Shown: piece by piece, positions 8,317 to 16,225 of the stretch | Position numbering within the stretch: position 1 is the first letter of the stretch | How the letters are laid out: each line of letters starts with the position of its first letter | Source of the DNA: CAVSCD01 sp963726335 | GTDB lineage: Bacteria > Acidobacteriota > Aminicenantia > Aminicenantales > UBA8522 | Direction of reading: 5' to 3' | DNA: 64,000 nucleotides | Assembly: GCA_963726335.1 (NCBI GenBank) | Contig: CAVSCD010000011.1 | Span: 558,001-622,000, forward strand | Notes under the pieces: generated by a model | What the model was told of the DNA's origin: nothing | What the model saw: only the letters and a program-made list of their open reading frames with translations | The model's database searches: none | Program-made: the position numbers and the translations under genes

Positions 8317-8674
8317 CTGAGGAGAATGGCTCGGACCGGGTCACTCGAGGGCACGCCACGATTTCCCACAACGCCTTTTTGGAGGGAGAAAGCTATGCTT
8401 TCCCCCTTCCAACGTTCGCTCCGCTCACTGCCTCCCCTTCGCGGACTTCGTCCCGCGACCAAAGGGGCTTTCCCCTTTGGAATCCCCGCGCCTTGGCTTC
8501 GCCAATGCGCGAAACTCGCTCGAGGCTCCGCTCGTGGAACCGTGCCCGCTCCGGCCCTCATACGGCCCTCTTCATGACGCCGGCCTTCGCCATTCTCGAA
8601 GAAGGTTTCTTTAACGCCATCCCTTCTGGGAGTCCCGTCGGGCCCCCATCTCTCATTACGATAGGAGACTCCAC
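8317..8674. repeat. Hairpin-rich intergenic block between polA and the next gene
   Basis: This 358-bp gap has no convincing gene. It holds several strong inverted repeats: GAGAATGGC (8322-8330) against GCCATTCTC (8589-8597); a hairpin at 8381-8410 (GGAGGGAGAAAGC with GCTTTCCCCCTTCC); and a perfect 9-bp stem CCAAAGGGG/CCCCTTTGG (8459-8480). Many TCCGCTC/CTTCGC-like short motifs also occur in the element at 58.6-58.8 kb. It is probably a diverged member of the same repeat class, but lacks the shared GGGTCCTGTCACGG end. Confidence 0.5.
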
Positions 8675-10775
8675 ATGAATGGACAAAAGAGACGCGCCGC
8701 GCATCGGGTGCCCGTGGTGGTGATGGCGCTGGCGGCGGCGGCCCTGCTTTGCGGCTGGAGCGTGCCGGCAAGCCGGCCACCCCGACGCTGCGGCGCCGGG
8801 TGTCCAGGCGGCCTCACCCGCGGCCGCCGCCGACGGGCTGAAGCGTCCCCTTCCCCGCCGCGACGCTTTCTTCGGGGTGCATTTCGACCTCCACCCCAAC
8901 GCTCAGGATACCGTGCTGGGCGTCGACGTTTCGGAAGAGATGATCTCGGCCGTCCTCGACAGGGTCCGCCCCGACTATGTCCAGTATGATTGCAAGGGCC
9001 ATGCCGGGTATGCCGGCTATCCCACCCACGTCGGCTGGCCGTCCCCCGGCATCGTCAAGGACTCGCTCGCCGTCTGGCGGAAGGCGACGAAGGACCGGGG
9101 CATCGGCCTCTACATCCATTACTCGGGCGTCTGGGACACTAAGGCAGTCCAGGAGCACCCGGAATGGGCCCGTGTCGACGCGCAGGGGCGGCGGGACCCC
9201 GACAAGACGAGCGTCTTCGGGCCCTATATCGACGAGCTCCTCATCCCCCAGATCAAAGAAGCCATGACCGCCTATGATCTCGACGGCGCCTGGGTGGACG
9301 GCGATTGCTGGGCGGCGGAATATGACTATTCACCGTCCGCCCTCGCGGCCTGGCGCAAGGAGACCGGCTACGCCGCCGCGCCGAAGACGAGCGCCGACCC
9401 CCACTGGCAGGAGTGGAAAAAGTTCCACCGCCGGGCCTTCGAAAACTACGTGGCCCGCTGGGTGGACGCCGTCCATGCCTTCAATCCGAGTTTTCAGGTC
9501 ACGAGCAACTGGATGTACACCTCGTTCATCCCCAAGCCCGTCGAGGTCAAGCTCGATTTCCTGTCGGGCGACTATTCTCCCGGAATGTCCGTGGACCGGG
9601 CCAGGTACGAGGCCCGTTATCTCGCCTCGACCGGCCATCCCTGGGACCTCCTAGCCTGGGGTTTCGACCGCGGCAAGGACGGGAGCTGGAGCATCAAGAC
9701 CCCGGTCCAGCTCAAGCAGGAGGCGGCGGTCGTCTTGATGCAGGGCGGCGGCTTCCAAGTCTATCACACGCCGACGCGGTCGGGTTATATCGCCCCGCCG
9801 ATCATTGAACAGCTCGGCGCGGTCGCCGATTTCTGCCGTGCCCGCCAGGCCCTCAGCTACAAGAGCCGGACCGTCCCCCAGGTCGCGCTTCTCGATTCCG
9901 AAACCTCGCTCTGGGAGACGATGGACAAGCTTTACATGCCGTCCGGAGAACTCGACGCCCTCGAGGGCGCGCTCAACGCCCTGCTCGAGCTTCACTATTC
10001 GGTCGACATTCTGGCCGAACATCAGCTCGGCCCGAGGCTCAAGGAGTTCCCGCTCGTCGTCATTCCAGACTCTCACAAGCTCTCCCCGGAGTTCAAGGAG
10101 GCGGCCGTCCGGTATGTCGAGGACGGCGGCAGCCTTCTCCTCCTCGGCGAAAAGAGCGCGCGTCTCTTTGAGCCCCAGCTCGGCGCGAACCTGACGGGCG
10201 AACCGAAGGAAACGGCCGCGGAGCTGGACACGCCGGCGGGACCGGTGAGCGTTCCCGGGGCTTGGCAGGCCGTCTCAACCACGACGGCGACGACGGCCGG
10301 CCTCCGCTACCCGACCCGGGACTTCCGCGGCGAGGGTGAGGTCGCGGCCACCGTCGCGTCCTGCGGCAAGGGCCGGATCGCGGCGGTCTACGGCCCAATC
10401 GGGTTGGGTTTCCTGCGCGGGCACCATCCTGGGATCAGGCGGTTCATCGGCGATCTGACGAGCCGTCTTTTCGACGACCCGGCGGTGACCATCCAGGCGC
10501 CCCCGACCGTCGATATCGCCCTGCGGACGACCGCCGACGGGCGCCTGGCCCTCCACCTGCTGAACCGGTCCGGGTTTCCGGTCCCCGACCGCTACAACTT
10601 CATGGACTATGTGCCGACGGTCGGACCGCTCGAGGTCAGCCTGAGTGTGGATGCCCGGCCGAAAAGCGTCCGCTGGATGCCGGACGGCCGCCCGCTGAAG
10701 TGGGCCTGGCGGGACGGCCGCCTGCGGGTCGAGATCCCCTCGCTCGAAATCCATGGGGTGCTGGTCGTCGAATAA
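8675..10775 (+). CDS. Secreted glycoside-hydrolase-like protein; N-terminus frame-shifted
   Basis: The intact frame runs 8877-10775 (632 residues). It begins inside a family motif (FFGVHFDLHP), so the true start is further upstream. An AGGAG ribosome-binding site and an ATG at 8675 open a good signal peptide (VVVMALAAAALLCG) in a different frame. Removing one C from the CCCC run at 8780-8783 joins the two. The body looks like an alpha-L-fucosidase-type TIM barrel (YVQYDCKGHAGY, YIHYSGVW, DGAWVDGDCW) followed by a beta-galactosidase trimerisation-like domain (LSPEFKEAAVRYVEDGGSLLLLGE, about residues 402-425) and a beta-rich tail. The substrate is not determinable. It is likely exported. Confidence 0.7.
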
Positions 10776-10786
10776 GGGGTGCCCGC

Positions 10787-10925
10787 GTCCCCGGTCGGAT
10801 GGGGATGACGCCCCGAAGACCCCCGTAGCGGAAGGGGCCCCGTCGGCTTCCGCCGACGGGGTAACCAACGGGACTGGTTCCCGGGAGTCGGGGGGCTAGG
10901 GGCGTATCACCGTCCGACCGGGGAC
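10787..10925. repeat. Large palindromic element between convergent genes
   Basis: A 13-bp perfect inverted repeat bounds it: GTCCCCGGTCGGA (10787-10799) and TCCGACCGGGGAC (10913-10925), with pairing continuing imperfectly inward. Inside is a second perfect stem, CCCCGTCGGC/GCCGACGGGG (about 10842-10862). It fills the gap between two converging genes and could serve as a two-way terminator, though it has no run of T residues. Its right arm matches part of the element at the window start. Confidence 0.7.
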
Positions 10926-10932
10926 GCCGTGT

Positions 10933-12058
10933 TTACAGCGCCTTCTGAAAAACCCGGAACTTCTTGTAAACCTGGCCGCCCATCCGCTCCATGATCGCCC
11001 GGACCCGCACATTGGCCTCCATCTCGTGATGGCTGTCCATGAACTCCATGCCCGCCTCTCGCGCCGACATCAGCATCCGGGCGCCGAACAGAACGTCAAT
11101 TCCATGCCCGCGGTATCCTTCCTTCACCGCGCCCAGCAGCAGGTCGAGCTGCCGGGTCGTCTTGGCCGCACGGAGGATCGGGATGAAGCCGAACGGGAAG
11201 AGACGGCCCCTGGCTTTCTGGATTCCCGCCGTCATGTCGGGAATGCCGATAATGAAGGCCAGGACCTCGCGGTCCTTGACCACGGCCTTGATGAACCTGG
11301 GGTCGAGAATAGGGCAGGTAACGCTTCGCCAGGTCGTCCATCTCTTTGTCATCGAGCGGGGCGAACCCGTAGATATTCCCGGCGGTGTAGCACTCGTTCA
11401 TCAGCCGCAGGATCGGCCGGATCCAGGGCTTGATCTCCCGGCGCTTCCGGAATTCGAGGACGTCGAAGCCTCCCCGACGCATGCCTCTCTCATAGATCTT
11501 CCGATAAAAATCCGGCAGCTCAGGGGGGACCTCGACCTTGTACACGAAATAGTCGATGTCCTTGACATACCCCTCGCTCTCCACCAGCCCCGGCAGCCAC
11601 TCGAAATTATAGTAGGTGGCGATGGTGGCGCGGTTCTCGAACCCCTCAATCAGGAACCCCTCGGGATCCTGGTCGGAAAAACCGTAGGGGCCGATGATTC
11701 GCGTCATGCCCTGCCCACGGGCCCACTCTTCCACGCGCGCCAGCAACGCGTGGACGATTTCGGGATCCTTTGGGGTCTCCAGGTATCCGAAGCGGGCGAG
11801 TTTGACATTCCGAAACTCGTTGAACCGGGAGTTGATGATGCCCATGGCCCGGCCGACCGGCCGACCGTCGCGCCAGGCCAGAAGGAGGGTCGCCGGGCAA
11901 TAGGCGAAGGATTTATTTTTCGACCTGTCGAAATATTTCCACTCGTCCACGTAGAGGGGGGGGACCCAGTTGAGGTGGCCCTGGTGGATCTTTTCGGGGA
12001 GATAGATGAAAGTCTTCAGATCCCGGCGCGAACTGACCTCCCCGATTTCAAGCGCCAT
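10933..12058 (-). pseudogene. GNAT-like acyltransferase gene split by a single-base frameshift
   Basis: Two frames together give one protein of about 375 residues. The first part starts MALEIGEVSSRRDLKTFIYLPEKIHQGHLNWVPP and ends in frame at KRYLPY. The rest begins ILDPRFIKAVVKDREVLAFIIGIPDM in another frame and ends KKFRVFQKAL. Dropping one base at the AA pair near 11308-11309 gives KRYLPYLDPRFIK, a smooth join. The protein resembles cytoplasmic GNAT-fold proteins of unknown substrate found in several phyla. Its ATG directly abuts the dnaN stop codon, so it is probably co-transcribed with dnaN. The break may be an assembly error. Confidence 0.75.
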
Positions 12059-13159
12059 CTAGATTTTCATCGGCATTAAAACATACGTGTACCGGACGTC
12101 TTTTTCCAGGTCGGGTCTCATGACGACCGCGCTGTTCTCGTCCTTGAGCTCGAGCCGGACGGCCTCGCTGGCCACCGACATCAGGAAGTCCAGAAGGTAC
12201 TGGGAATTGAACCCCACCTCGAGCTGGGCACCCTTGTAATCGACCTCGAGGTCGTCCCGGGCCTCGCCGATCTCGGGGTTCGAAGAAAAGAGCTTCAGCC
12301 GGTCTTTCTCGACGCTGAACTTAATCCCCTTCGACCTCTCCGTCGACAGCAGCGAGACCCGGCGGATGGCCTGGGTCAGATCACTGTTGGCAACCTTAAG
12401 CACGTGCGGGTTGTCCTTGGGGATGACGGCTTCGAAATTGGGGAATTTGCTCTCGATGATCCTGGAGATGAGGACGCGCCGCCCAATCCTGAAGAAAAGG
12501 TTATTTTCATCCTGGTCGAAATCGACGGTCTCGCCGGCCATCTTCCTCAACTCTCCCAAAGTCTTCTTGGCGACGATCACCCGGACCTCGGGGTCGGGAG
12601 CCAACCCCTCGATGTCGCTCCCCGTGTAAGAGAGCCGATGACCGTCCGTGCTGACGAGCTCGATGCCCGCCGCCTTCATGATCAGCAGCGCGCCGTTCAG
12701 GTAATATCTTTGCTCCTGGGCGATAGCGAAATAGACACGGTCGATCATTTCCTGGAGCCTCGCCAGAGGCAGACCGATCTTCTTGTCGAAACCGGCGTCC
12801 GGCACCTGCGGATAGTCTTCCTTCGGCAGGCAGAGGACCTTGAATTCGCTCTTGCCGGCGCTGATCTCCATCATCAGGTCGTCGTTTTCCTTGAAGGTCA
12901 CGACCTGGCCGTCGGGCAGGGATTTTACGATCTCGAAGATCTTCTTGCCCGAGATGGTGATCGCCCCCGGCTCCTCGGTCTCGGCCTCGATCGCCGTCTT
13001 CAGACCGACCTCGAGGTCGGTGCCCACGAATTCCACCCGGCCCTCCCCGACCGTGACCAGAATATTCGCCAGGATGGGCATCGTGTTTCGCTTTTCGACG
13101 ATGCCCTGAAGGAGCTGCAACTCTTCCAGGATCGTTTCTTTAAGGACGGAAAATTTCAT
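12059..13159 (-). CDS. dnaN: DNA polymerase III sliding clamp (beta subunit)
   Basis: A 366-residue sliding clamp that tethers replicative polymerase to DNA. The N-terminus MKFSVLKETILEELQLLQGIVEKR and the C-terminal YTYVLMPMKI are both typical, and length is normal for three clamp domains. It lies downstream of dnaA in the same direction, separated by 114 bp of AT-rich DNA. recF and gyrB do not follow; a GNAT-like gene does. A ribosome-binding site (TAGGTGG) precedes the ATG. Confidence 0.97.
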   Translation of the reverse strand: MKFSVLKETILEELQLLQGIVEKRNTMPILANILVTVGEGRVEFVGTDLEVGLKTAIEAETEEPGAITISGKKIFEIVKSLPDGQVVTFKENDDLMMEISAGKSEFKVLCLPKEDYPQVPDAGFDKKIGLPLARLQEMIDRVYFAIAQEQRYYLNGALLIMKAAGIELVSTDGHRLSYTGSDIEGLAPDPEVRVIVAKKTLGELRKMAGETVDFDQDENNLFFRIGRRVLISRIIESKFPNFEAVIPKDNPHVLKVANSDLTQAIRRVSLLSTERSKGIKFSVEKDRLKLFSSNPEIGEARDDLEVDYKGAQLEVGFNSQYLLDFLMSVASEAVRLELKDENSAVVMRPDLEKDVRYTYVLMPMKI

Positions 13160-13273
13160 TTTCCACCTACCCCGTTTTCAGATGTCTTCTTCTTTTTAAA
13201 GAAGATAGTTTATTCAAGAAGAATAAGAATATCAATTGGAAAAGTGCAAATCTCGGCCAAGGCGTTGATTCTC
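13160..13273 (-). promoter_or_regulatory. AT-rich dnaA-dnaN gap with candidate dnaN promoter
   Basis: This gap is far richer in A and T than its surroundings. On the minus strand TTGATA, a 17-nt spacer and TAAACT can be read just upstream of dnaN (within about 13207-13235). The -10 match is weak. The AT-rich stretch could also be a DNA-unwinding element of the origin, but no DnaA-box cluster is seen within it. Confidence 0.4.
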
Positions 13274-14605
13274 CTATTGAATCAACCCGATCAGGTTGTT
13301 GATTTCTTTGTTGAATTCGGGATTCTTGCGCCGGAGATCATCGATTTTCCGGATGCTGTGGAGCACCGTGGTGTGGTGTTTTCCACCGAACTTCTTGCCG
13401 ATCTCGGGAAGGGAGACCTTGGCCATGTCCTTGGACAGATACATCGCGACTTGCCTGGGGAAAGCCACCTTGGGAGAGTTGTTTTTGGACTTGAGCTGCG
13501 AGAGCTTGATCTTGAAGTGGTGGCAGACCAGTTTTTGGATCTTTTCCACAGTGACGACCGAGATCATCGAGTCGAGGAGACTTTTCAACGCCTCCTTGGC
13601 GACCTCGAGCTCGATCCGCTCGCCCTTGAGCGAGGCGTAAGCGATCACCCGGCGGAGATATCCCTCGAGCTCGCGGATGTTGGAGTGAACCTTGTCGGCG
13701 ATGAACAGGGCGACGCTCTCGGGGAGATCGACGCCCTCAACCTGGGCTTTCTTCCTGAGAATGGCGATCCGGGTTTCGATGTCGGGGGGCTTCAGGTCGG
13801 CGATCAGTCCCCACTCGAAACGCGAGCTGAACCGTTCCTCGAGCTGTGGAATTTCCTTGGGCGGGCAGTCGCTCGAGATAACGATCTGCTTCTGGCTTTC
13901 GTAAAGATGATTGAAGGTATGAAAGAATTCTTCCTTGGTCCGCTCCCGGCCGGAGAGATAATGGATGTCGTCCATGAGCAGGACGTCGATGCTCCGGTAT
14001 TTCTGGCGGAAGTCGAGGATCTTGCCCAGCTGGATGTGGTTGATCAGCTCGTTCATGAACTTCTCGGTGGTCACGAACAGGATCTTCAGGCGGAGGTGAT
14101 TGTTCAGGGTGAAGTGGCCGATGGCGTTCATGAGGTGGGTTTTTCCCAGGCCGGCGCCGCCGTAGATATACAGCGGGTTGTACGACTTGGCGGGGCTCTT
14201 GGCCACGGCCAGGGCGGCGGCGTGGGCGAACTGGTTGCAGTTGCCGACGACGAAGTTCTCGAAGGTGTAGTGAGGGCTGAGGTTCGGACTCATCAGCGGG
14301 CCATGCTGGGAGCGGCGTTCTTCGGGTGAGCGCCTCATGAACGGCCCGGGGGTCTCGTCAAAGATGTATTTGATCTCGTAGGTCTTGCCGAAGAGCGCTT
14401 CGGAGCTCTCGGTGATCAGGCTGGAATAGTGGAACGACAGCCAGTCCCGAAAATACGAGTTGGGCACCTTGATGTAGAGGACATCCTTCTCCTGCCCGAT
14501 ATAGAGAGTGGGCTCGAACCATGTCTCGTAGCTGTTCTGGTCGACCTTCTTGTTGATGTCCCGAAGGATCTCGACCCACGAATTGAGATTTTCTTTATCT
14601 TGCAT
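13274..14605 (-). CDS. dnaA: Chromosomal replication initiator DnaA
   Basis: A 443-residue DnaA. Domain I is at the N-terminus (NSWVEILRDINKKVDQNSYETWFEP). The AAA+ domain III begins near residue 105 with Walker A GGAGLGKTHLMNA and Walker B LLMDDIHYL. Domain IV at the C-terminus carries the DnaA-box recognition signature, here KHHTTVLHSIRKI where DHTTV is more usual. Domain II is short. Upstream lies a cluster of DnaA boxes (14629-14660), so autoregulation and an adjacent origin are likely. Confidence 0.97.
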   Translation of the reverse strand: MQDKENLNSWVEILRDINKKVDQNSYETWFEPTLYIGQEKDVLYIKVPNSYFRDWLSFHYSSLITESSEALFGKTYEIKYIFDETPGPFMRRSPEERRSQHGPLMSPNLSPHYTFENFVVGNCNQFAHAAALAVAKSPAKSYNPLYIYGGAGLGKTHLMNAIGHFTLNNHLRLKILFVTTEKFMNELINHIQLGKILDFRQKYRSIDVLLMDDIHYLSGRERTKEEFFHTFNHLYESQKQIVISSDCPPKEIPQLEERFSSRFEWGLIADLKPPDIETRIAILRKKAQVEGVDLPESVALFIADKVHSNIRELEGYLRRVIAYASLKGERIELEVAKEALKSLLDSMISVVTVEKIQKLVCHHFKIKLSQLKSKNNSPKVAFPRQVAMYLSKDMAKVSLPEIGKKFGGKHHTTVLHSIRKIDDLRRKNPEFNKEINNLIGLIQ

Positions 14606-14628
14606 GATCTTGCATCGCCATTCTTAGG

Positions 14629-14660
14629 TTTTCCACAGAATTATCCACAATTGTGGAAAA
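14629..14660. other. DnaA-box cluster upstream of dnaA, candidate oriC element
   Basis: Three 9-mers sit within 32 bp: TTTTCCACA (14629-14637), the consensus TTATCCACA (14641-14649), and TTTTCCACA on the opposite strand (14652-14660, read as TGTGGAAAA). They lie between the dnaA ATG and its promoter. This is the usual site for DnaA autoregulation and part of oriC in many bacteria. Three boxes alone do not prove origin function. Confidence 0.65.
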
Positions 14661-14699
14661 CCTTCCGGCTGGATTGGTTCGGCGAAGAAGGCGCCGCCA

Positions 14700-14728
14700 A
14701 TCATAGCACTCCGAAAACCCGAATTCAA
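14700..14728 (-). promoter_or_regulatory. Candidate sigma-70 promoter for dnaA
   Basis: On the minus strand: TTGAAT (14728-14723), a 17-nt spacer and TATGAT (14705-14700). Transcription would start near 14693 and pass through the DnaA boxes before the dnaA ATG at 14605. Confidence 0.55.
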
Positions 14729-14773
14729 GTCCGCGGGCCAAGAATCGCCATGCCGGAGAGCGTGCCGGCTCTC

Positions 14774-14802
14774 TTGAGAAGCCGCCTCCCAACAGGTATA
14801 AT
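14774..14802 (+). promoter_or_regulatory. Sigma-70 promoter for folD
   Basis: TTGAGA (14774-14779), a 17-nt spacer and TATAAT (14797-14802). An AAAGGAG ribosome-binding site (14819-14825) and the folD ATG at 14833 follow at good distances. It is divergent from the dnaA promoter. Confidence 0.75.
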
Positions 14803-14832
14803 AGCCGGCATCTGACCGAAAGGAGAACCCCC

Positions 14833-15753
14833 ATGGGCGGTTGGCTCGAAGGCAAGTCCCTGGCGGATAAAATCAAGCAGGCCGTCAGGGAGGAAGTCGC
14901 CCTGCACCAGCGGACGCGGCACCAAGTACCCGGCTTGATGGGCATCCTGGTCGGGGACAACCGGTCTTCCCAGATCTACCTGAAAAGCAAGGAGAAAGCT
15001 TGTCAGTCGGTCGGGATTGCCTCCCGGATCCTGACCTACCCGGGCGACCTGGAGCCCCGGGCTCTCAAGGCGGAGATCGAGGAGCTCAACGGTCGAGACG
15101 ACGTCGACGGGATCCTGGTCCAGCTGCCTCTCCCGTCCCATCTCGACGCCCACGATATCATCTGCGCCATCTCCCCGGCCAAGGATGTGGACGGCATCCA
15201 CCCTTTTAACCTGGGGAACCTGATGGCCAACCAGGACGGTCCGAAGCCGTGCACGCCGCTGGGCATCCTCGAGCTTCTCAAGTTCAGCGCCGTCCCGATG
15301 CAGGGACGGGATGCGGTCGTGATCGGCCGGAGCTTGATCGTCGGCAAACCCGTGGCGGCGATGCTGACCAATGAGAACGCGACGGTGAGCGTCTGCCACT
15401 CGAAGACAAAGGACCTGGCCGAGACCGCCGCGCGGGCCGACATCCTGATCGCCGCCATCGGCAAGCCGGCCTTCGTCCGGCCCGAGTTCGTCAAGCCGGG
15501 CGCGACGGTCATCGACGTCGGCATCAACCGGGTCTCGGACAAAGACCTGATCCGGGAGCTGTTCGGCGACGACGACAAGCGCCGGCGCGACCTGGAGGAG
15601 AAGGGTTACACGGTCGTGGGCGACGTCGACCCCCGGGCCGCCGAGCGGGCCGGGCTGATGACGCCCGTCCCCGGCGGCGTTGGGCTCCTGACCGTGGCCG
15701 TGCTGATGAAAAACACGCTGGACGCGTTCAAAAGGCGGCGCGGCATCGCCTAA
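14833..15753 (+). CDS. folD: Bifunctional methylenetetrahydrofolate dehydrogenase/cyclohydrolase
   Basis: A 306-residue FolD that interconverts 5,10-methylene-THF and 10-formyl-THF in one-carbon metabolism. The catalytic lysine is Lys53 in YLKSKEKACQ. The Q-rich LVQLPLPSHL motif and PAKDVDGIHPFNLG are present. The NADP-binding domain has VVIGRSLIVGKPVAAML and the C-terminal TPVPGGVGLLTVAVL. It is a few residues longer than average because of an insertion near residues 240-250 (FGDDDKRRRDLEEKGY). It is a single gene with its own promoter. Confidence 0.97.
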   Translation: MGGWLEGKSLADKIKQAVREEVALHQRTRHQVPGLMGILVGDNRSSQIYLKSKEKACQSVGIASRILTYPGDLEPRALKAEIEELNGRDDVDGILVQLPLPSHLDAHDIICAISPAKDVDGIHPFNLGNLMANQDGPKPCTPLGILELLKFSAVPMQGRDAVVIGRSLIVGKPVAAMLTNENATVSVCHSKTKDLAETAARADILIAAIGKPAFVRPEFVKPGATVIDVGINRVSDKDLIRELFGDDDKRRRDLEEKGYTVVGDVDPRAAERAGLMTPVPGGVGLLTVAVLMKNTLDAFKRRRGIA

Positions 15754-15760
15754 TGTCCAA

Positions 15761-15955
15761 GAAGCATCTCCTGTTGCGTTATCGTTTTTCTCGATAATAG
15801 GGTCCTGTCACGGCGCTTCCCCCGGCGCCCGAACGGTCAGTCATGCCTTTAGGGTCCGGCGGAGTAGCTCGCACCAAACGTTCGGTCGGCGGGGGGCCCC
15901 CACGCCGTGCCACCCTTCCGATGATCCTCTGCCCGCACCCAACAGGAGATGCTTC
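15761..15955. repeat. Dispersed palindromic element with perfect 16-bp outer inverted repeat
   Basis: The outer arms GAAGCATCTCCTGTTG (15761-15776) and CAACAGGAGATGCTTC (15940-15955) are exact inverted copies. The inner ends are GGGTCCTGTCACGGCG (from 15800) and CGCCGTGCCACCC (to 15915). The core forms a further stem, CCCGGCGCCCGAACG with CGTTCGGTCGGCGGGG. It lies between folD and rpmB. The core is nearly the same as that at 20052-20167. Confidence 0.85.
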
Positions 15956-15972
15956 ACTTGTCCTCCGGGATG

Positions 15973-16001
15973 TTGAACGGGGCGGCGGTTTATGGTATAA
16001 A
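15973..16001 (+). promoter_or_regulatory. Sigma-70 promoter for rpmB
   Basis: TTGAAC (15973-15978), a 17-nt spacer and TATAAA (15996-16001). It begins 18 bp after the outer arm of the repeat element, and the rpmB ATG follows at 16027. Confidence 0.65.
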
Positions 16002-16026
16002 TAACACCTCAAAGGTAGATTACGAA

Positions 16027-16218
16027 ATGCCCAAAACATGTGATATCTGCGGCAAGGGCCCGGCCTTCGGGCACAGCGTCAGCCATTCGCACAAGGCCTC
16101 TCCGAAAAAGTGGAAGCCGAACCTCCAGCGGGTCAAGGCCAAAACCGACAAGGGAGTGCGGATGATCGACGTGTGCACGCGTTGCCTGCGCTCCGGCCGG
16201 GTGGCCAAAGCGATCTAG
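16027..16218 (+). CDS. rpmB: 50S ribosomal protein L28
   Basis: A 63-residue L28 starting MPKTCDICGKGPAFGHSVSHSHK. Two CxxC-type pairs (CDIC and CTRC) show it is the zinc-binding form. The frame is open 26 codons further upstream, but those codons lie within the promoter region and the repeat; family alignment and an AAAGGTAG site support the ATG at 16027. It converges on relA/spoT, with only 7 bp between the stop codons. Confidence 0.95.
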   Translation: MPKTCDICGKGPAFGHSVSHSHKASPKKWKPNLQRVKAKTDKGVRMIDVCTRCLRSGRVAKAI

Positions 16219-16225
16219 GCCCGCC

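Noticed and set aside
8298..8678. 126-codon plus-strand frame after polA
   Set aside because: It covers the hairpin-rich gap, has no ribosome-binding site and has a low-complexity translation.
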